From: Youhaiella tibetensis
GTDB taxonomy: Bacteria; Pseudomonadota; Alphaproteobacteria; Rhizobiales; Devosiaceae
DNA: 64,000 nucleotides
Direction of reading: 5' to 3'
NCBI RefSeq assembly: GCF_008000755.1
Contig: NZ_CP041690.1
Location: 3,225,260 to 3,289,259, forward strand
Below the pieces are notes generated by a model, which was given only the letters and a program-made list of their open reading frames with translations, ran no database searches and was not told the DNA's origin. A program made the position numbers and the translations under genes. Below, piece by piece: positions 27,022 to 35,717 of the stretch; position 1 is the first letter of the stretch; each line of letters begins with the position of its first letter.

Positions 27022-28071
27022 ATGCGACTGCTTACTCTCGTCTTGCTCCTCCTTTCCATGACCGCTCCCGCCTTGGCGCAGGAGGAAGGCGCGCAGCGCG
27101 CCTTCAAGGACTGGATGACGGCGTGCCGCGACGATGGATACTGCTCCGCCTTCGCCCTCGCGAATCCTCGTGCCAACGGCACTGACGCCGACTATGTCCT
27201 GCGTGTCGGCCGCCATGCCGAGCGCAGCTACTGGGAAATTTCCTTCAAGACCGTGGCGACCATGGCTGACGAGTGGAACGACTTCACCGTCACGGTCGAT
27301 GGCGTTGCCCAGCCTTTCTCGGGCTTCGAGCAGATTGGGGCCTATGCCGAAGCCAACGACTTCTTCCTCCTCGGCGACGGGGCGCAGGCCGTGCTCGACC
27401 GCATGGTGCCCGGCAGTCAGGTCTCGATCGCGTTCAGCGACAGGGCCGAAGCCCCTCACACCGTGGCTTTCTCGCTGAGTGGTCTTGCAGCAGCCCTGAT
27501 CTGGATCGACGAACAGCAGAAGCGGCTCGGCTCCGAGCGTGTCGCCTCTGCCCCGCCTTACGGCCTCACGCCTGCCGGGTCGAGCCAATCCGAGCCCATC
27601 GAGATACCGGCCGCGCTGCTCGATCGCCTGCGCGCCGATCCGGAGTGCGAACCGCTCGAAACCCTGGCCAATGGCCGCGACTTCCAGGTTGGCAGGATCG
27701 ACGCTGAGCACACGCTTTACGTCCTCCCCTGCTGGAGCGGCGCCTACAATTTCGGCTCCAAGGTTTTCGTCATGTCAGGGTCAGAGGGAATAGAAGCGCA
27801 GTATTTCCCGGCCTTCTACCCGCACATGGGCATGGTCGCCTCCTCCTACCTGGTCAATGCCAGCTACGACGAGGCCACCCGCACCATGAACAGCTACGCC
27901 AAGTCCCGTGGTGCCGGGGATTGCGGCAGTTCAGGCACGTGGACCTGGACCGATTTCGGCTTCGCCCTGACAACGTTCAACTACCGCCAGTGCGAGGACG
28001 ACATCAGAGAGGACGGAGACCCAGGGGACTTCCCGCTCGTCTATGACGCGGCAACGATGAGCGGTAAGTAA
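27022..28071 (+). CDS. DUF1176 exported protein
   Basis: 349 aa. A signal peptide runs to about residue 19 (APALAQEE). The mature part follows the DUF1176 layout: FKDWMTACRDDGYCSAF near 27-45, the two-Cys VLPCWSGAYN near 235, and the C-terminal GDCGSSGTWTWTDFGFALT near 305-325. Function unknown; members are periplasmic. The start at 27022 (with a leading signal peptide) is preferred over an upstream in-frame ATG at 26971. Confidence 0.85.
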   Translation: MRLLTLVLLLLSMTAPALAQEEGAQRAFKDWMTACRDDGYCSAFALANPRANGTDADYVLRVGRHAERSYWEISFKTVATMADEWNDFTVTVDGVAQPFSGFEQIGAYAEANDFFLLGDGAQAVLDRMVPGSQVSIAFSDRAEAPHTVAFSLSGLAAALIWIDEQQKRLGSERVASAPPYGLTPAGSSQSEPIEIPAALLDRLRADPECEPLETLANGRDFQVGRIDAEHTLYVLPCWSGAYNFGSKVFVMSGSEGIEAQYFPAFYPHMGMVASSYLVNASYDEATRTMNSYAKSRGAGDCGSSGTWTWTDFGFALTTFNYRQCEDDIREDGDPGDFPLVYDAATMSGK

Positions 28072-28158
28072 TACTTACCCACGCTTCTCCTGAGCGTGCG
28101 ACATTGCCCGGCAGGGTCCTACCGGCCTATGGTCCGCGCAAAGTCAGCAAGCATTCTC

Positions 28159-28932
28159 ATGTCGAATCAAACCTCAAACCGCCGTGTAGCCCTCGTCACC
28201 GGCGCTGCCGATCGCATCGGGGCCACCCTGGCCAGGGCGCTCGCAGCCGACGGACACCAGGTGATCGTGCACTTCCGCTCCTCCCTGGCCGATGCCGAGG
28301 CGGTCGTGGCCTCCATTGTCGCGGATGGGGGAGTCGCGGCGGCCGTGCAGGCCGATCTCTGCGTGCGCTCGGAGCGCCGCGAGCTTATTTCGCGCGCCGC
28401 TTCGGTCTTCGGTCCGCTGACCGTCCTGATCAACAACGCCTCGCTCTTTGATCCCGACAGCATCAACGATCTTACCGAAGAGCTTTGGGACCGGCACATG
28501 GCGGTACACCTGGAGGCACCGGCCTTCCTGTCGCGTGACTTCGCCGCCCAGCTTCCCCAAGGCGTCGCGGGCAATATCGTCAACATCATCGACGAGCGCG
28601 TGCTTCACCTCTCGCCGGCCTATTTCAGCTATACGCTCTCCAAGGCCGCGCTGTGGGACATGACGCGCACCCTCGCCCAGTCGCTGGCGCCTGCTATCCG
28701 GGTCAATGCCATTGGCCCCGGTCCGATCCTCCCGCACAAGCGCCAGTCCGAGGAAGCCTTCGCCAGCTCGGTGGCGGCCTCCATCCTCGAACGCTCGGCC
28801 TCACCAGACGAAATTGCCGAGGCCGTACTGTTTCTGCTCAAATCGGCCGCGATTACCGGTCAAATGCTCGCGCTCGATGGGGGCAAGCATCTTGAATATC
28901 GGCCCTCGCGCGCCAAGACTCCTAGGGTCTAG
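28159..28932 (+). CDS. SDR-family reductase, FolM/pteridine-reductase-like
   Basis: 257 aa, cytoplasmic, Rossmann fold. The nucleotide-binding N-terminus reads RRVALVTGAADRIGATLA. The catalytic Tyr-Lys pair lies in YFSYTLSKAAL near 156-165. NNASLFDPD near 92 matches the pteridine-reductase group of SDRs, as does the GPGPILPHKRQSEEAF stretch near 190. A dihydromonapterin or dihydrofolate reductase role is likely; the exact substrate is inferred. The start at 28159 is chosen over an upstream in-frame ATG for its fit to the family N-terminus. Nine bases separate it from uvrC, and the two are probably co-transcribed. Confidence 0.85.
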   Translation: MSNQTSNRRVALVTGAADRIGATLARALAADGHQVIVHFRSSLADAEAVVASIVADGGVAAAVQADLCVRSERRELISRAASVFGPLTVLINNASLFDPDSINDLTEELWDRHMAVHLEAPAFLSRDFAAQLPQGVAGNIVNIIDERVLHLSPAYFSYTLSKAALWDMTRTLAQSLAPAIRVNAIGPGPILPHKRQSEEAFASSVAASILERSASPDEIAEAVLFLLKSAAITGQMLALDGGKHLEYRPSRAKTPRV

Positions 28933-28941
28933 AACCCGATC

Positions 28942-30825
28942 ATGAACGACGAACAACCCAAGCAAACCGGTCCCGAGGTCATCAAGGCCTTCGTCAAGAC
29001 CCTGCCTTCCGCGCCGGGCGTCTACCGCATGCTCGATACGGAAGGCGAAGTCATCTATGTGGGCAAGGCGCGCAGCCTCAAGTCGCGCGTGACCAACTAC
29101 ACGCGCCCCGAAGGCCTGCCCGTCCGCACCCAGCGGATGATTGCCGCCACCCACACTATGGAGTTCGTGCGCACCGAGACGGAAGCCGAGGCGCTTCTCC
29201 TCGAAGCCAACCTCATCAAGCGCCTGCGCCCCCGCTTCAACGTGGCGCTGCGTGACGACAAGAGTTTTCCGTACATTCTGATCGCCACCGATCACGAGGC
29301 GCCCGAGGTCTTGCTCCATCGCGGCACGCGCCGACGTCCGGGACATTATTTCGGCCCCTTTGCCTCGGCCGGCGCCGTGCGGCGCACCATCACGTCGCTG
29401 CAGAAGGCGTTCCTACTGCGCAATTGCTCGGCCAGCTTCTATGCGGCCCGCACCCGGCCCTGCCTGCAATTCCAGATCAAGCGCTGCTCGGCCCCCTGCA
29501 CGCGCGAAATCTCGCTGGCCGACTACGGGGTTCTCGTCGAAGAGGCCAAGGACTTCCTCGAGGGCAAGTCCAAGGCGGTGCAGTCTCGCCTGTCGAACGA
29601 AATGAACGCCGCGGCCGAGGCGCTCGATTTCGAGCGCGCTGCCTTGCTGCGCGATCGCCTGAGCGCCCTCGCCCTCATACAGAGCCAGGGCGACATCACG
29701 TCCAACAGCGTCGAGGAAGCCGACATCTTCGCCGTCGCCCAGGAGGCGGGCCAGTTCTGCGTCCAGGTCTTCTTTTTCCGTTCCTACCAGAACTGGGGCA
29801 ATCACGCCTTCCGGCCGCGCGCCGACGCCAGCCTGAGCGAAAGCGAAGTACTCGAGGCCTTCATCACCCAGTTCTACGATACCCGCACGCCGCCGCGCCT
29901 GGTGCTGACCAGCCACGAACCGGCCGAACGCGAACTGATCGAGGAAGCCCTCTCCACCCGCGCCGGTTCGCGTGTCTACATCCAGACGCCCCAGCGCGGC
30001 GAGAAGCGCGACCTGGTCAACTACGCCCTCAACAACGCGCGTGAGGCCCTCAGCCGCCAGCTCGCCGAAGGCGCGACACAGCGCACGCTCCTCGAGGGCG
30101 TGGCCGAACTCTTCGGGCTGGACGATGCCCCACGCCGCATCGAGGTTTACGACAACTCCCACATCTCGGGCACCAACGCTGTGGGCGGGATGATCGTGGC
30201 GGGCGAGGAAGGCTTCTCCAAGAAGCACTACCGCACGTTCAACATCAAATCCAAGGACATCGCTCCGGGCGACGACTTCGGGATGATGCGCGAGGTCCTG
30301 ACGCGGCGCTTCTCGCGCCTCGCCGCCGAGAGCGAGGAAGATGCAGAGGACGAGGCCACCGGCATGCCCGACTGGCCCGATGTCGTCTTCATCGACGGCG
30401 GCGCCGGCCAGCTCAATGCCGTGCGTGAAGTCATCGCCGGCCTTAATCTTCCCAAGGAAGTGACCTTCATCGGCATCGCCAAGGGCGAGGAACGTGATGC
30501 AGGGCGCGAAAAATTCCACATGGAAGGCCGCGAGCCCTTCATGCTGCCGCACCGCGACCCTGTCCTCTACTACGTCCAGCGCCTGCGCGACGAAGCCCAC
30601 CGCTTCGCCATCGGCACGCATCGCGCCCGGCGCAAGAAGGACGTGGTCAAGAATCCGCTCGACGAGATCGAAGGCATCGGCCCGACGCGAAAGCGCGCCC
30701 TCCTCAACCACTTCGGCTCCGCCAAGGCCGTCAGCCGCGCCGCCCTCGCCGACCTTGAGGCGATCCCCGGCATTTCGACCCAGATGGCTCAGACCATCTA
30801 CGACCACTTTAACCGGACCGAATGA
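28942..30825 (+). CDS. uvrC: Excinuclease ABC subunit C
   Basis: 627 aa. UvrC is the dual-incision nuclease of nucleotide excision repair. The GIY-YIG domain is at about 22-105 ([20 protein letters not shown]). A UVR motif near 218-252 includes [15 protein letters not shown], the C-terminal RNase H-like nuclease has [15 protein letters not shown] near 405-420, and tandem helix-hairpin-helix motifs near 575-620 have [13 protein letters not shown] and AIPGIS. It works with UvrB, encoded 7.8 kb upstream. The first gene of this pair is the SDR gene, 9 bp away. Confidence 0.97.
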   Translation: MNDEQPKQTGPEVIKAFVKTLPSAPGVYRMLDTEGEVIYVGKARSLKSRVTNYTRPEGLPVRTQRMIAATHTMEFVRTETEAEALLLEANLIKRLRPRFNVALRDDKSFPYILIATDHEAPEVLLHRGTRRRPGHYFGPFASAGAVRRTITSLQKAFLLRNCSASFYAARTRPCLQFQIKRCSAPCTREISLADYGVLVEEAKDFLEGKSKAVQSRLSNEMNAAAEALDFERAALLRDRLSALALIQSQGDITSNSVEEADIFAVAQEAGQFCVQVFFFRSYQNWGNHAFRPRADASLSESEVLEAFITQFYDTRTPPRLVLTSHEPAERELIEEALSTRAGSRVYIQTPQRGEKRDLVNYALNNAREALSRQLAEGATQRTLLEGVAELFGLDDAPRRIEVYDNSHISGTNAVGGMIVAGEEGFSKKHYRTFNIKSKDIAPGDDFGMMREVLTRRFSRLAAESEEDAEDEATGMPDWPDVVFIDGGAGQLNAVREVIAGLNLPKEVTFIGIAKGEERDAGREKFHMEGREPFMLPHRDPVLYYVQRLRDEAHRFAIGTHRARRKKDVVKNPLDEIEGIGPTRKRALLNHFGSAKAVSRAALADLEAIPGISTQMAQTIYDHFNRTE

Positions 30826-30844
30826 GTTGCGAATGAGGCTCCCG

Positions 30845-30877
30845 CCTCCCTCCCTCCGTTGTGGGGAGGGAGGGAGG
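30845..30877. repeat. Palindromic CTCCC repeat after uvrC
   Basis: CCTCCCTCCCTCC (30845-30857) and GGAGGGAGGGAGG (30865-30877) form a 13-bp stem with a 7-nt loop. It belongs to the same family as repeats at 32237, 32287, 52298 and 52376. It may also act as a terminator for uvrC. Confidence 0.65.
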
Positions 30878-30960
30878 GGGTGGCAGCACGCTCGGAGCCT
30901 CGGCGCTCCGCCTTAACAAAACCTATTCCCTCTCCCGCCAACCCGCGCTATACAGCAGTC

Positions 30961-31044
30961 ATGAACCTCATCCGCCCGGTCGCCTATTTTTGGTACTTTA
31001 GCTATCCGATGCCGCTGGCGGACGGAGGGTCGCGCTTGGTCTAA
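30961..31044 (+). CDS. Aromatic-rich leader peptide upstream of aroG
   Basis: 27 aa: MNLIRPVAYFWYFSYP followed by MPLADGGSRLV. Residues 9-15 read Y-F-W-Y-F-S-Y, so six of seven codons specify aromatic amino acids. It precedes a DAHP synthase gene by 88 bp, with a terminator hairpin in between. Its 3' half contains GCTGGCGG (31014-31021), which is complementary to the 5' arm of that terminator (31076-31083). This is the layout of a transcription attenuator: ribosome stalling at the aromatic codons would favour the antiterminator. No strong Shine-Dalgarno is apparent. Confidence 0.72.
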   Translation: MNLIRPVAYFWYFSYPMPLADGGSRLV

Positions 31045-31083
31045 GTAGACGCAAAGCAAACGAGTTACCCGACAGCCGCCAGC
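31014..31083 (+). promoter_or_regulatory. Antiterminator of the aroG attenuator
   Basis: GCTGGCGG at 31014-31021, inside the leader-peptide coding region, pairs perfectly with CCGCCAGC at 31076-31083, the 5' arm of the terminator. The two structures are mutually exclusive. Confidence 0.6.
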
Positions 31084-31100
31084 TTCCTGGCGGCTTTTTT
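31075..31100 (+). terminator. Attenuator terminator before aroG
   Basis: GCCGCCAG (31075-31082) pairs with CTGGCGGC (31087-31094) around CTTC. Six T follow at 31095-31100, 33 bp before the aroG start. Confidence 0.88.
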
Positions 31101-31132
31101 GTCGCCGGGAGGTCCATCAAAGGAACCGACCG

Positions 31133-32206
31133 ATGTTGAAATCCACCGACGACCTGCGCATCAGGGAATTGCGCGAACTGAGCACTCCGGCAGAAGTGAT
31201 CCGGGAGTACCCGCGCACCGAAGGCGCCACCCGCACCGTCACGGGCTCGCGCCTCGCCCTTCACAATATCCTGGCCGGCCGCGACGACCGTCTCGCCGTC
31301 GTCATCGGCCCCTGCTCGATCCACGATCCGGAAGCCGCGCTCGACTATGCGGCGCGCCTGTGGGAACTGCGCCAGCGCCTGGCCGGCTCTCTCGAGATCG
31401 TCATGCGCGTCTACTTCGAGAAGCCCCGCACCACCGTTGGCTGGAAGGGCCTCATCAACGACCCCGATCTAGATGGCAGCTTCCAGATCGACAAGGGCCT
31501 GCGCCGCGCCCGCAACCTGCTGCTCGAGATCAACGACATGGGCCTCCCGGCCGGCTGTGAATTCCTCGACATGACCACCCCGCAGTATTTTGCCGACCTC
31601 GTCGCCTGGGGTGCCATCGGCGCGCGCACCACGGAAAGCCAGGTCCACCGAGAACTGGCCTCCGGGCTCTCCTGCCCGGTCGGCTTCAAGAACGGCACGG
31701 ACGGCAATGTCCGCATCGCCCTCGACGCGGTCAAATCCGCCACCCAGCCCCACCACTTCCTGGCCGTGACCAAGGATGGTCGTTCGGCCATCGCCACCAC
31801 CACCGGCAACGAGGACTGCCACATCATCCTGCGTGGCGGCAAGGCGACCAACTACGACGCCGCCAGCGTCGAAGCGGCGGCCGCGGAGTCGCTCAAGGCC
31901 GGCATCCGCCCGGCGATCATGATCGATGCGAGCCATGCCAACAGCTCCAAGAAGCCGGAGAACCAGCCGCTGGTCATGGAGGACGTCGCCCGCCAGCTCG
32001 AGGCTGGGGACAACCGGATCATGGGCGTGATGGTCGAGTCCAACCTCGTCGCCGGTCGCCAGGACCTCGTGCCCGGCAAGCCGCTGACCTACGGTCAATC
32101 GATCACCGACGGTTGCATCGATTGGGAAACGACCGTCACCGTGCTCGAACGCCTGGCCAAGGCCACCGAAACCCGCCGGCAGGTCAGCAAGCAGGAAGTG
32201 GCCTGA
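31133..32206 (+). CDS. aroG: 3-deoxy-7-phosphoheptulonate (DAHP) synthase, class I
   Basis: 357 aa, cytoplasmic. It condenses phosphoenolpyruvate with erythrose 4-phosphate in the first step of the shikimate pathway. The type I-alpha signature is complete: VVIGPCSIHD near 58-67 (metal-ligand Cys), RVYFEKPRTTVGWKGLINDP near 87-106, GARTTESQVHRELASGLS near 163-180, the catalytic Lys/Asn stretch VGFKNGTDG near 182-190, HANSSKKPENQ near 261-271, and the C-terminal SITDGCIDWE. Length matches E. coli AroG/F. AAGGA lies 8 nt before the ATG. Regulation probably involves the aromatic leader peptide upstream. Which amino acid controls the enzyme allosterically is not shown. Confidence 0.95.
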   Translation: MLKSTDDLRIRELRELSTPAEVIREYPRTEGATRTVTGSRLALHNILAGRDDRLAVVIGPCSIHDPEAALDYAARLWELRQRLAGSLEIVMRVYFEKPRTTVGWKGLINDPDLDGSFQIDKGLRRARNLLLEINDMGLPAGCEFLDMTTPQYFADLVAWGAIGARTTESQVHRELASGLSCPVGFKNGTDGNVRIALDAVKSATQPHHFLAVTKDGRSAIATTTGNEDCHIILRGGKATNYDAASVEAAAAESLKAGIRPAIMIDASHANSSKKPENQPLVMEDVARQLEAGDNRIMGVMVESNLVAGRQDLVPGKPLTYGQSITDGCIDWETTVTVLERLAKATETRRQVSKQEVA

Positions 32207-32236
32207 CGCAGGACATTTTCGGATCCCCACCCTTGT

Positions 32237-32256
32237 TCCCTCCCACGGGGGAGGGA
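32237..32256. repeat. Palindromic CTCCC repeat after aroG
   Basis: TCCCTCCC (32237-32244) and GGGAGGGA (32249-32256) form an 8-bp stem. Same family as 32287, 52298 and 52376. Confidence 0.55.
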
Positions 32257-32286
32257 GACATGCTGGCATGACCCAACCCCATCTCC

Positions 32287-32322
32287 TCCCTCCCCCTTGT
32301 GGGGAGGGATTGAGGGTGGGGC
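32287..32322. repeat. Palindromic CTCCC repeat before pgsA
   Basis: TCCCTCCCC (32287-32295) and GGGGAGGGA (32301-32309) form a 9-bp stem, followed by TTGAGGGTGGGG. The same unit with AACAAGGGTGGGG recurs at 52298. Confidence 0.6.
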
Positions 32323-32446
32323 AGGCCACGCGTCACCGGAGCAAGCTAAACCCCAACGCGCAATCCGGGACGAAGCACTTCCATCCGAGCTTCACACCCC
32401 CGATATCCGCTTGACCCGACGCAACAATCCCTGTTCCCTCGCGGCC

Positions 32447-33004
32447 ATGTCGAGCAATCTCACCTCCCTGCCAAACTTGCTGACCTACGGTCGCATCATC
32501 GCCATTCCGGTCATCGTCTACCTGACGATTTCCGGGTACCCGGACCTGCGCTGGGCCGCGTTCGTCCTCTATGTCGCGGCGGCCGTCAGCGACTTCTTCG
32601 ATGGTTATCTGGCGCGCAAGTGGAACCAGTCCTCAGCGCTCGGACGCATGCTCGATCCCATCGCCGACAAGCTCCTGATCGGCGCCCTGATCATCGCCTT
32701 CGCCTGGGACGGTACGCTGGGGCCATGGGACCTTATTCCGGCCATCGCCATCATGCTGCGTGAAATCTTCGTCTCGGGCCTGCGCGAATTCATGGGCGAC
32801 AAGGGCATCGTCGTGCACGTGACCAGGCTCGCCAAATGGAAGACCACTGCCCAGCTCATCGCCATCGGCGCGCTCCTGCTGGTGCCCCTCATTGCCGGCA
32901 TCGCTATCCCGGCCCAGATCCTGCTGTGGGTCGCCGGCATCCTCACCGTGTGGACCGGCTACGACTACTTCCGCGGCGCCTGGCCGACACTGAAAGGCAA
33001 TTGA
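32447..33004 (+). CDS. pgsA: CDP-diacylglycerol-glycerol-3-phosphate 3-phosphatidyltransferase
   Basis: 185 aa, inner membrane. It makes phosphatidylglycerol phosphate from CDP-diacylglycerol. The CDP-alcohol phosphotransferase motif D-x2-D-G-x2-A-R-x8-G-x3-D-x3-D is complete in SDFFDGYLARKWNQ...GRMLDPIADK (about 48-76). Several membrane helices surround it. Length agrees with the family. The start is the ATG at 32447; the in-frame upstream extension crosses the repeat at 32287. It begins a probable operon with moaD (2 bp gap) and moaE. Confidence 0.93.
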   Translation: MSSNLTSLPNLLTYGRIIAIPVIVYLTISGYPDLRWAAFVLYVAAAVSDFFDGYLARKWNQSSALGRMLDPIADKLLIGALIIAFAWDGTLGPWDLIPAIAIMLREIFVSGLREFMGDKGIVVHVTRLAKWKTTAQLIAIGALLLVPLIAGIAIPAQILLWVAGILTVWTGYDYFRGAWPTLKGN

Positions 33005-33006
33005 CC

Positions 33007-33258
33007 ATGAAGGTTCTCTATTTCGCCTGGCTGCGCGAGCGCCTCAACAAGGGCGAGGAAACCGTCACGCCGCCTGCCGAGGTCAAGACCGTAGGCGACC
33101 TCATTGCCTGGCTCGCCGCCAATGACGAAGCGGCCGACCTGGCCTTCGCCAACCGCAAGCTCATCAAGGCGGCGGTCAACGCCCGCATGGTCGACCACAA
33201 CGCGCCCATCGCCGCCAACGACACCGTCGCGCTCTTCCCTCCCATGACCGGCGGCTGA
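33007..33258 (+). CDS. moaD: Molybdopterin synthase small subunit MoaD
   Basis: 83 aa, ubiquitin-like fold. It carries the sulfur for molybdopterin synthesis as a C-terminal thiocarboxylate. The required C-terminal Gly-Gly (ALFPPMTGG) is present. The N-terminus MKVLYFAWLRERL matches the family. It lies 2 bp after pgsA and 2 bp before moaE, with which it forms the synthase. Confidence 0.95.
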   Translation: MKVLYFAWLRERLNKGEETVTPPAEVKTVGDLIAWLAANDEAADLAFANRKLIKAAVNARMVDHNAPIAANDTVALFPPMTGG

Positions 33259-33260
33259 CC

Positions 33261-33707
33261 ATGGCGGTTTCCATCCAGACCGAGCCGTTCGACCCCGGAG
33301 CGGAAACCAACGCCTTCCTGCTGGCCAACGCTGGCGCGGGAGCCGCCGTGACCTTCACCGGGCTCGTCCGCTCGCAGCCGGAAGATCCGATCGGCGCGTT
33401 GATACTCGAATGCTACCCCGAACTCGCCATCAACCAGGTCACGGCGATGATCGAGCAGGCCGTGGTGCGCTTTGGTCTCATCCGGGCGAAGGTCATCCAC
33501 CGCTATGGTACCCTTCGGCCCGGTGAACCAATCGTCCAGGTCATGGCGCTGGCCCCCCATCGCGAGGCCGCCTTCCAGGGCGCCGAATTCCTGATGGACT
33601 ACCTCAAGACCGACGCTCCGTTCTGGAAGCAGGAAGAAACGCCCGACGGCACACGCTGGGTGGATGCCAAGTCGCAGGACGACGCCGCCAAGGCGCGATG
33701 GGAGTGA
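33261..33707 (+). CDS. moaE: Molybdopterin synthase catalytic subunit MoaE
   Basis: 148 aa, cytoplasmic. It converts precursor Z (cPMP) to molybdopterin with MoaD. Family motifs are visible: AGAAVTFTGLVR near 27-38, CYPELAINQ near 52, IHRYGTLRPGEPIV near 78, and the C-terminal KTDAPFWKQEE (about 117-127) that carries the catalytic Lys. It is followed by the VOC gene after one base. Confidence 0.94.
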   Translation: MAVSIQTEPFDPGAETNAFLLANAGAGAAVTFTGLVRSQPEDPIGALILECYPELAINQVTAMIEQAVVRFGLIRAKVIHRYGTLRPGEPIVQVMALAPHREAAFQGAEFLMDYLKTDAPFWKQEETPDGTRWVDAKSQDDAAKARWE

Positions 33708-33708
33708 C

Positions 33709-34134
33709 ATGAACGAGACGTCCAGACCACCCTTCTCCCTTGTCGGGCTCGATCACGTGGTTCTGCTCGTCACCGACATGGAGATCGCCATGCGGTTTTA
33801 CCAGGAGGTCCTGGGCTGTCAGCCCGGCTTCTCATACCCACAGTTCGGCATGGAGCAGGTCTGGTGTGGCAACGCCCTCATCGTGCTCCAGGACTATACC
33901 AAGCCCGAGGGCAAGTGGGCTCGCCCGCCCGTCGAGGGCGGCCGCAATCTCGACCATGTCTGCATCGCGCTGAGCCCCTTCGATCACGACGCCATGCGGG
34001 CCCATCTCAAGGCGCACGACGTTGAAATCGTCGAGGAAGCCCTTCATGGCGGCGCCCGCGGCATGGGCAACTCGTTCTATGTGCTCGACCCGTTCGGCAA
34101 CAAGCTCGAACTGAAAGGGCCGCCGGTCTACTGA
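33709..34134 (+). CDS. VOC-family (glyoxalase-like) protein
   Basis: 141 aa. A single vicinal-oxygen-chelate fold. N-terminal LVGLDHVVLLVTDMEIAMRFY near 11-31 carries one His ligand, LDHVCIALSP near 82 another, and SFYVLDPFGNKLELK near 122-136 the usual VOC C-terminal motif with an acidic ligand. Substrate unknown; members include glyoxalases, dioxygenases and resistance proteins. It directly follows moaE (1 bp) and may be read through from the pgsA-moaD-moaE operon. Confidence 0.85.
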   Translation: MNETSRPPFSLVGLDHVVLLVTDMEIAMRFYQEVLGCQPGFSYPQFGMEQVWCGNALIVLQDYTKPEGKWARPPVEGGRNLDHVCIALSPFDHDAMRAHLKAHDVEIVEEALHGGARGMGNSFYVLDPFGNKLELKGPPVY

Positions 34135-34172
34135 CCGACGGCCCCCTCAAAACTCTTGGCTCGAGGCAGAAC

Positions 34173-35060
34173 TTATTCTGCCGCGGCCCGCTTGGGCTGC
34201 ACAGCGGCCGAATAGGCCGCGATCAGCGTGCGCGAGGCTTCGCCAGGCGTGAACTTGAAATCGCCGACCTCGGAAACCGGGGTCACCTCGGCCGCAGTTC
34301 CGGTGAGGAAGCACTCATCGAAATTCGCCAGTTCGTCCGGCATGATGTGCCGCTCGGTCACGGTGAAGCCGTTGGCCTTGGCCAGGCCGATCACGGTGCG
34401 GCGAGTAATGCCGTCAAGGAAGCAATCGGGCGTCGGCGTCGTGATTTCCTTGCCCTTGATAAAGAAGGCGTTCGCGCCGGTCGCCTCGGCGACGTAGCCG
34501 CGATAGTCCAGCATCAGGGCGTCGGCGTAACCGTCGGCCATCGCCGCGTCCTTGGAGAGGGTGCAGATCATGTAAAGACCGGCGGCCTTGGCCTTGTACG
34601 GAATGGTCTCCGGGCTCGGGCGCTTCCACTTGCTCCACTGTAGGCGGATGCCCTTGAGCTTCTCTTCCATAGAGAAATAGCTCGGCCAAACCCAGGCGGC
34701 GATCGCCAGATGCACGGTGTTCGGGCGACCGGGAACGCTCAGCTCTTCCGAACCGCGCCAGGCGACCGGGCGCATGTAGGCGTCCACCAGGTTGTTGGCT
34801 TCGAGCACCTTGCGGCAGGCCGCATCGATCTCATCGGCGCTATAGGGGATGTCGAAGTCCAGCGTCTTGCCCGAGGCGATCAGTCGATCGGTGTGCTCGC
34901 GCAGCTTGAACACTTCGCCGCCATAGGCGCGCTGGCCTTCGAACACGCAGCTTGCATAGTGCAGCCCGTGCGTCAGCACGTGAATCTTGGCTTCTTTCCA
35001 GGGCTTGAGTTCACCGTCGAACCAAATCCAGCCATCACGCTGGTCCATCGGCAACGCCAT
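34173..35060 (-). CDS. ilvE: Branched-chain amino acid aminotransferase
   Basis: 295 aa, PLP fold type IV. It transfers the amino group between Leu, Ile or Val and 2-oxoglutarate. The alpha-carboxylate and PLP regions are recognisable: HVLTHGLHYASCVFEGQRAY near 24-43, YMRPVAWRG near 96, YKAKAAG near 155 with the Schiff-base Lys, and RGYVAEATGANAFF near 185, then FLTGTAAEVTPV near 256-267. The start at 35060 has GGAG upstream; an extension of 13 codons is possible but lacks a site. It converges on the VOC gene and diverges from the MarR gene. Confidence 0.93.
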   Translation of the reverse strand: MALPMDQRDGWIWFDGELKPWKEAKIHVLTHGLHYASCVFEGQRAYGGEVFKLREHTDRLIASGKTLDFDIPYSADEIDAACRKVLEANNLVDAYMRPVAWRGSEELSVPGRPNTVHLAIAAWVWPSYFSMEEKLKGIRLQWSKWKRPSPETIPYKAKAAGLYMICTLSKDAAMADGYADALMLDYRGYVAEATGANAFFIKGKEITTPTPDCFLDGITRRTVIGLAKANGFTVTERHIMPDELANFDECFLTGTAAEVTPVSEVGDFKFTPGEASRTLIAAYSAAVQPKRAAAE

Positions 35061-35201
35061 TTCCAACTCCAAATCTCTTCCCATTCGCGGCCCTCGCATG
35101 GCCGCAAAATCCAGTTGTCCCGATCATGCATCAGCCCTAAGCCCTTGGCAAATTGGAACGGCTTTGGGATAAGAAACATTGGCGGAACTGATGGAGAAAC
35201 A

Positions 35202-35717
35202 ATGGCACCCGACAAAATAAATGTCAACAAGGCTGACATAAATTCGTCGGTAGCGGCCGCGGACCTGCCGCTTGATGTCATGGGCCTGTTTTTCTTCGCC
35301 TATCGGGACTTCGTCCGTGACGCCGATGCCCTCCTCGAGCGCCAGGGATTTGGCCGCGCCCACCATCGGGTGCTCTATTTCGTCAATCTCAAGCCCGGCC
35401 TTCCGGTCGCCACCATCCTGGACGTTCTCAAGATCACCAAACAAAGCCTCGCCCGGGTGCTGCGCCAGCTGATCGATAACGGCTATGTCGAGCAGCGCAC
35501 CGGCCCCTCCGATCGACGCCAGCGCCTACTTTACCCCACCGCAAAGGGGCGTGAATTCTTTGAAACACTTTCCGCGACCCAGGCCAGCCGCATCGAGGCG
35601 GCGCTCGCCCCTCTTCCGGCGGAGGCCCGGACGATGATCCTCAAGTTCTTCGTCGGCATGGTCGAAACCGGCGACCGGCCGCTGCTGACGCGCCTGCACC
35701 TGACGGACAGCCTCTAG
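35202..35717 (+). CDS. MarR-family transcriptional regulator
   Basis: 171 aa. A winged helix-turn-helix core at about 40-135 includes LLERQGFGRAHHRVLYFV, TILDVLKITKQSLARVLRQLIDNGYVEQ (recognition helix and wing start) and TGPSDRRQRLLYPTAKGREF (the wing with the Asp-Arg-Arg). Its divergent neighbour ilvE is 141 bp away, so regulation of that promoter is possible but not shown. The stop overlaps the end of the convergent GGDEF gene by four bases. Confidence 0.88.
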   Translation: MAPDKINVNKADINSSVAAADLPLDVMGLFFFAYRDFVRDADALLERQGFGRAHHRVLYFVNLKPGLPVATILDVLKITKQSLARVLRQLIDNGYVEQRTGPSDRRQRLLYPTAKGREFFETLSATQASRIEAALAPLPAEARTMILKFFVGMVETGDRPLLTRLHLTDSL

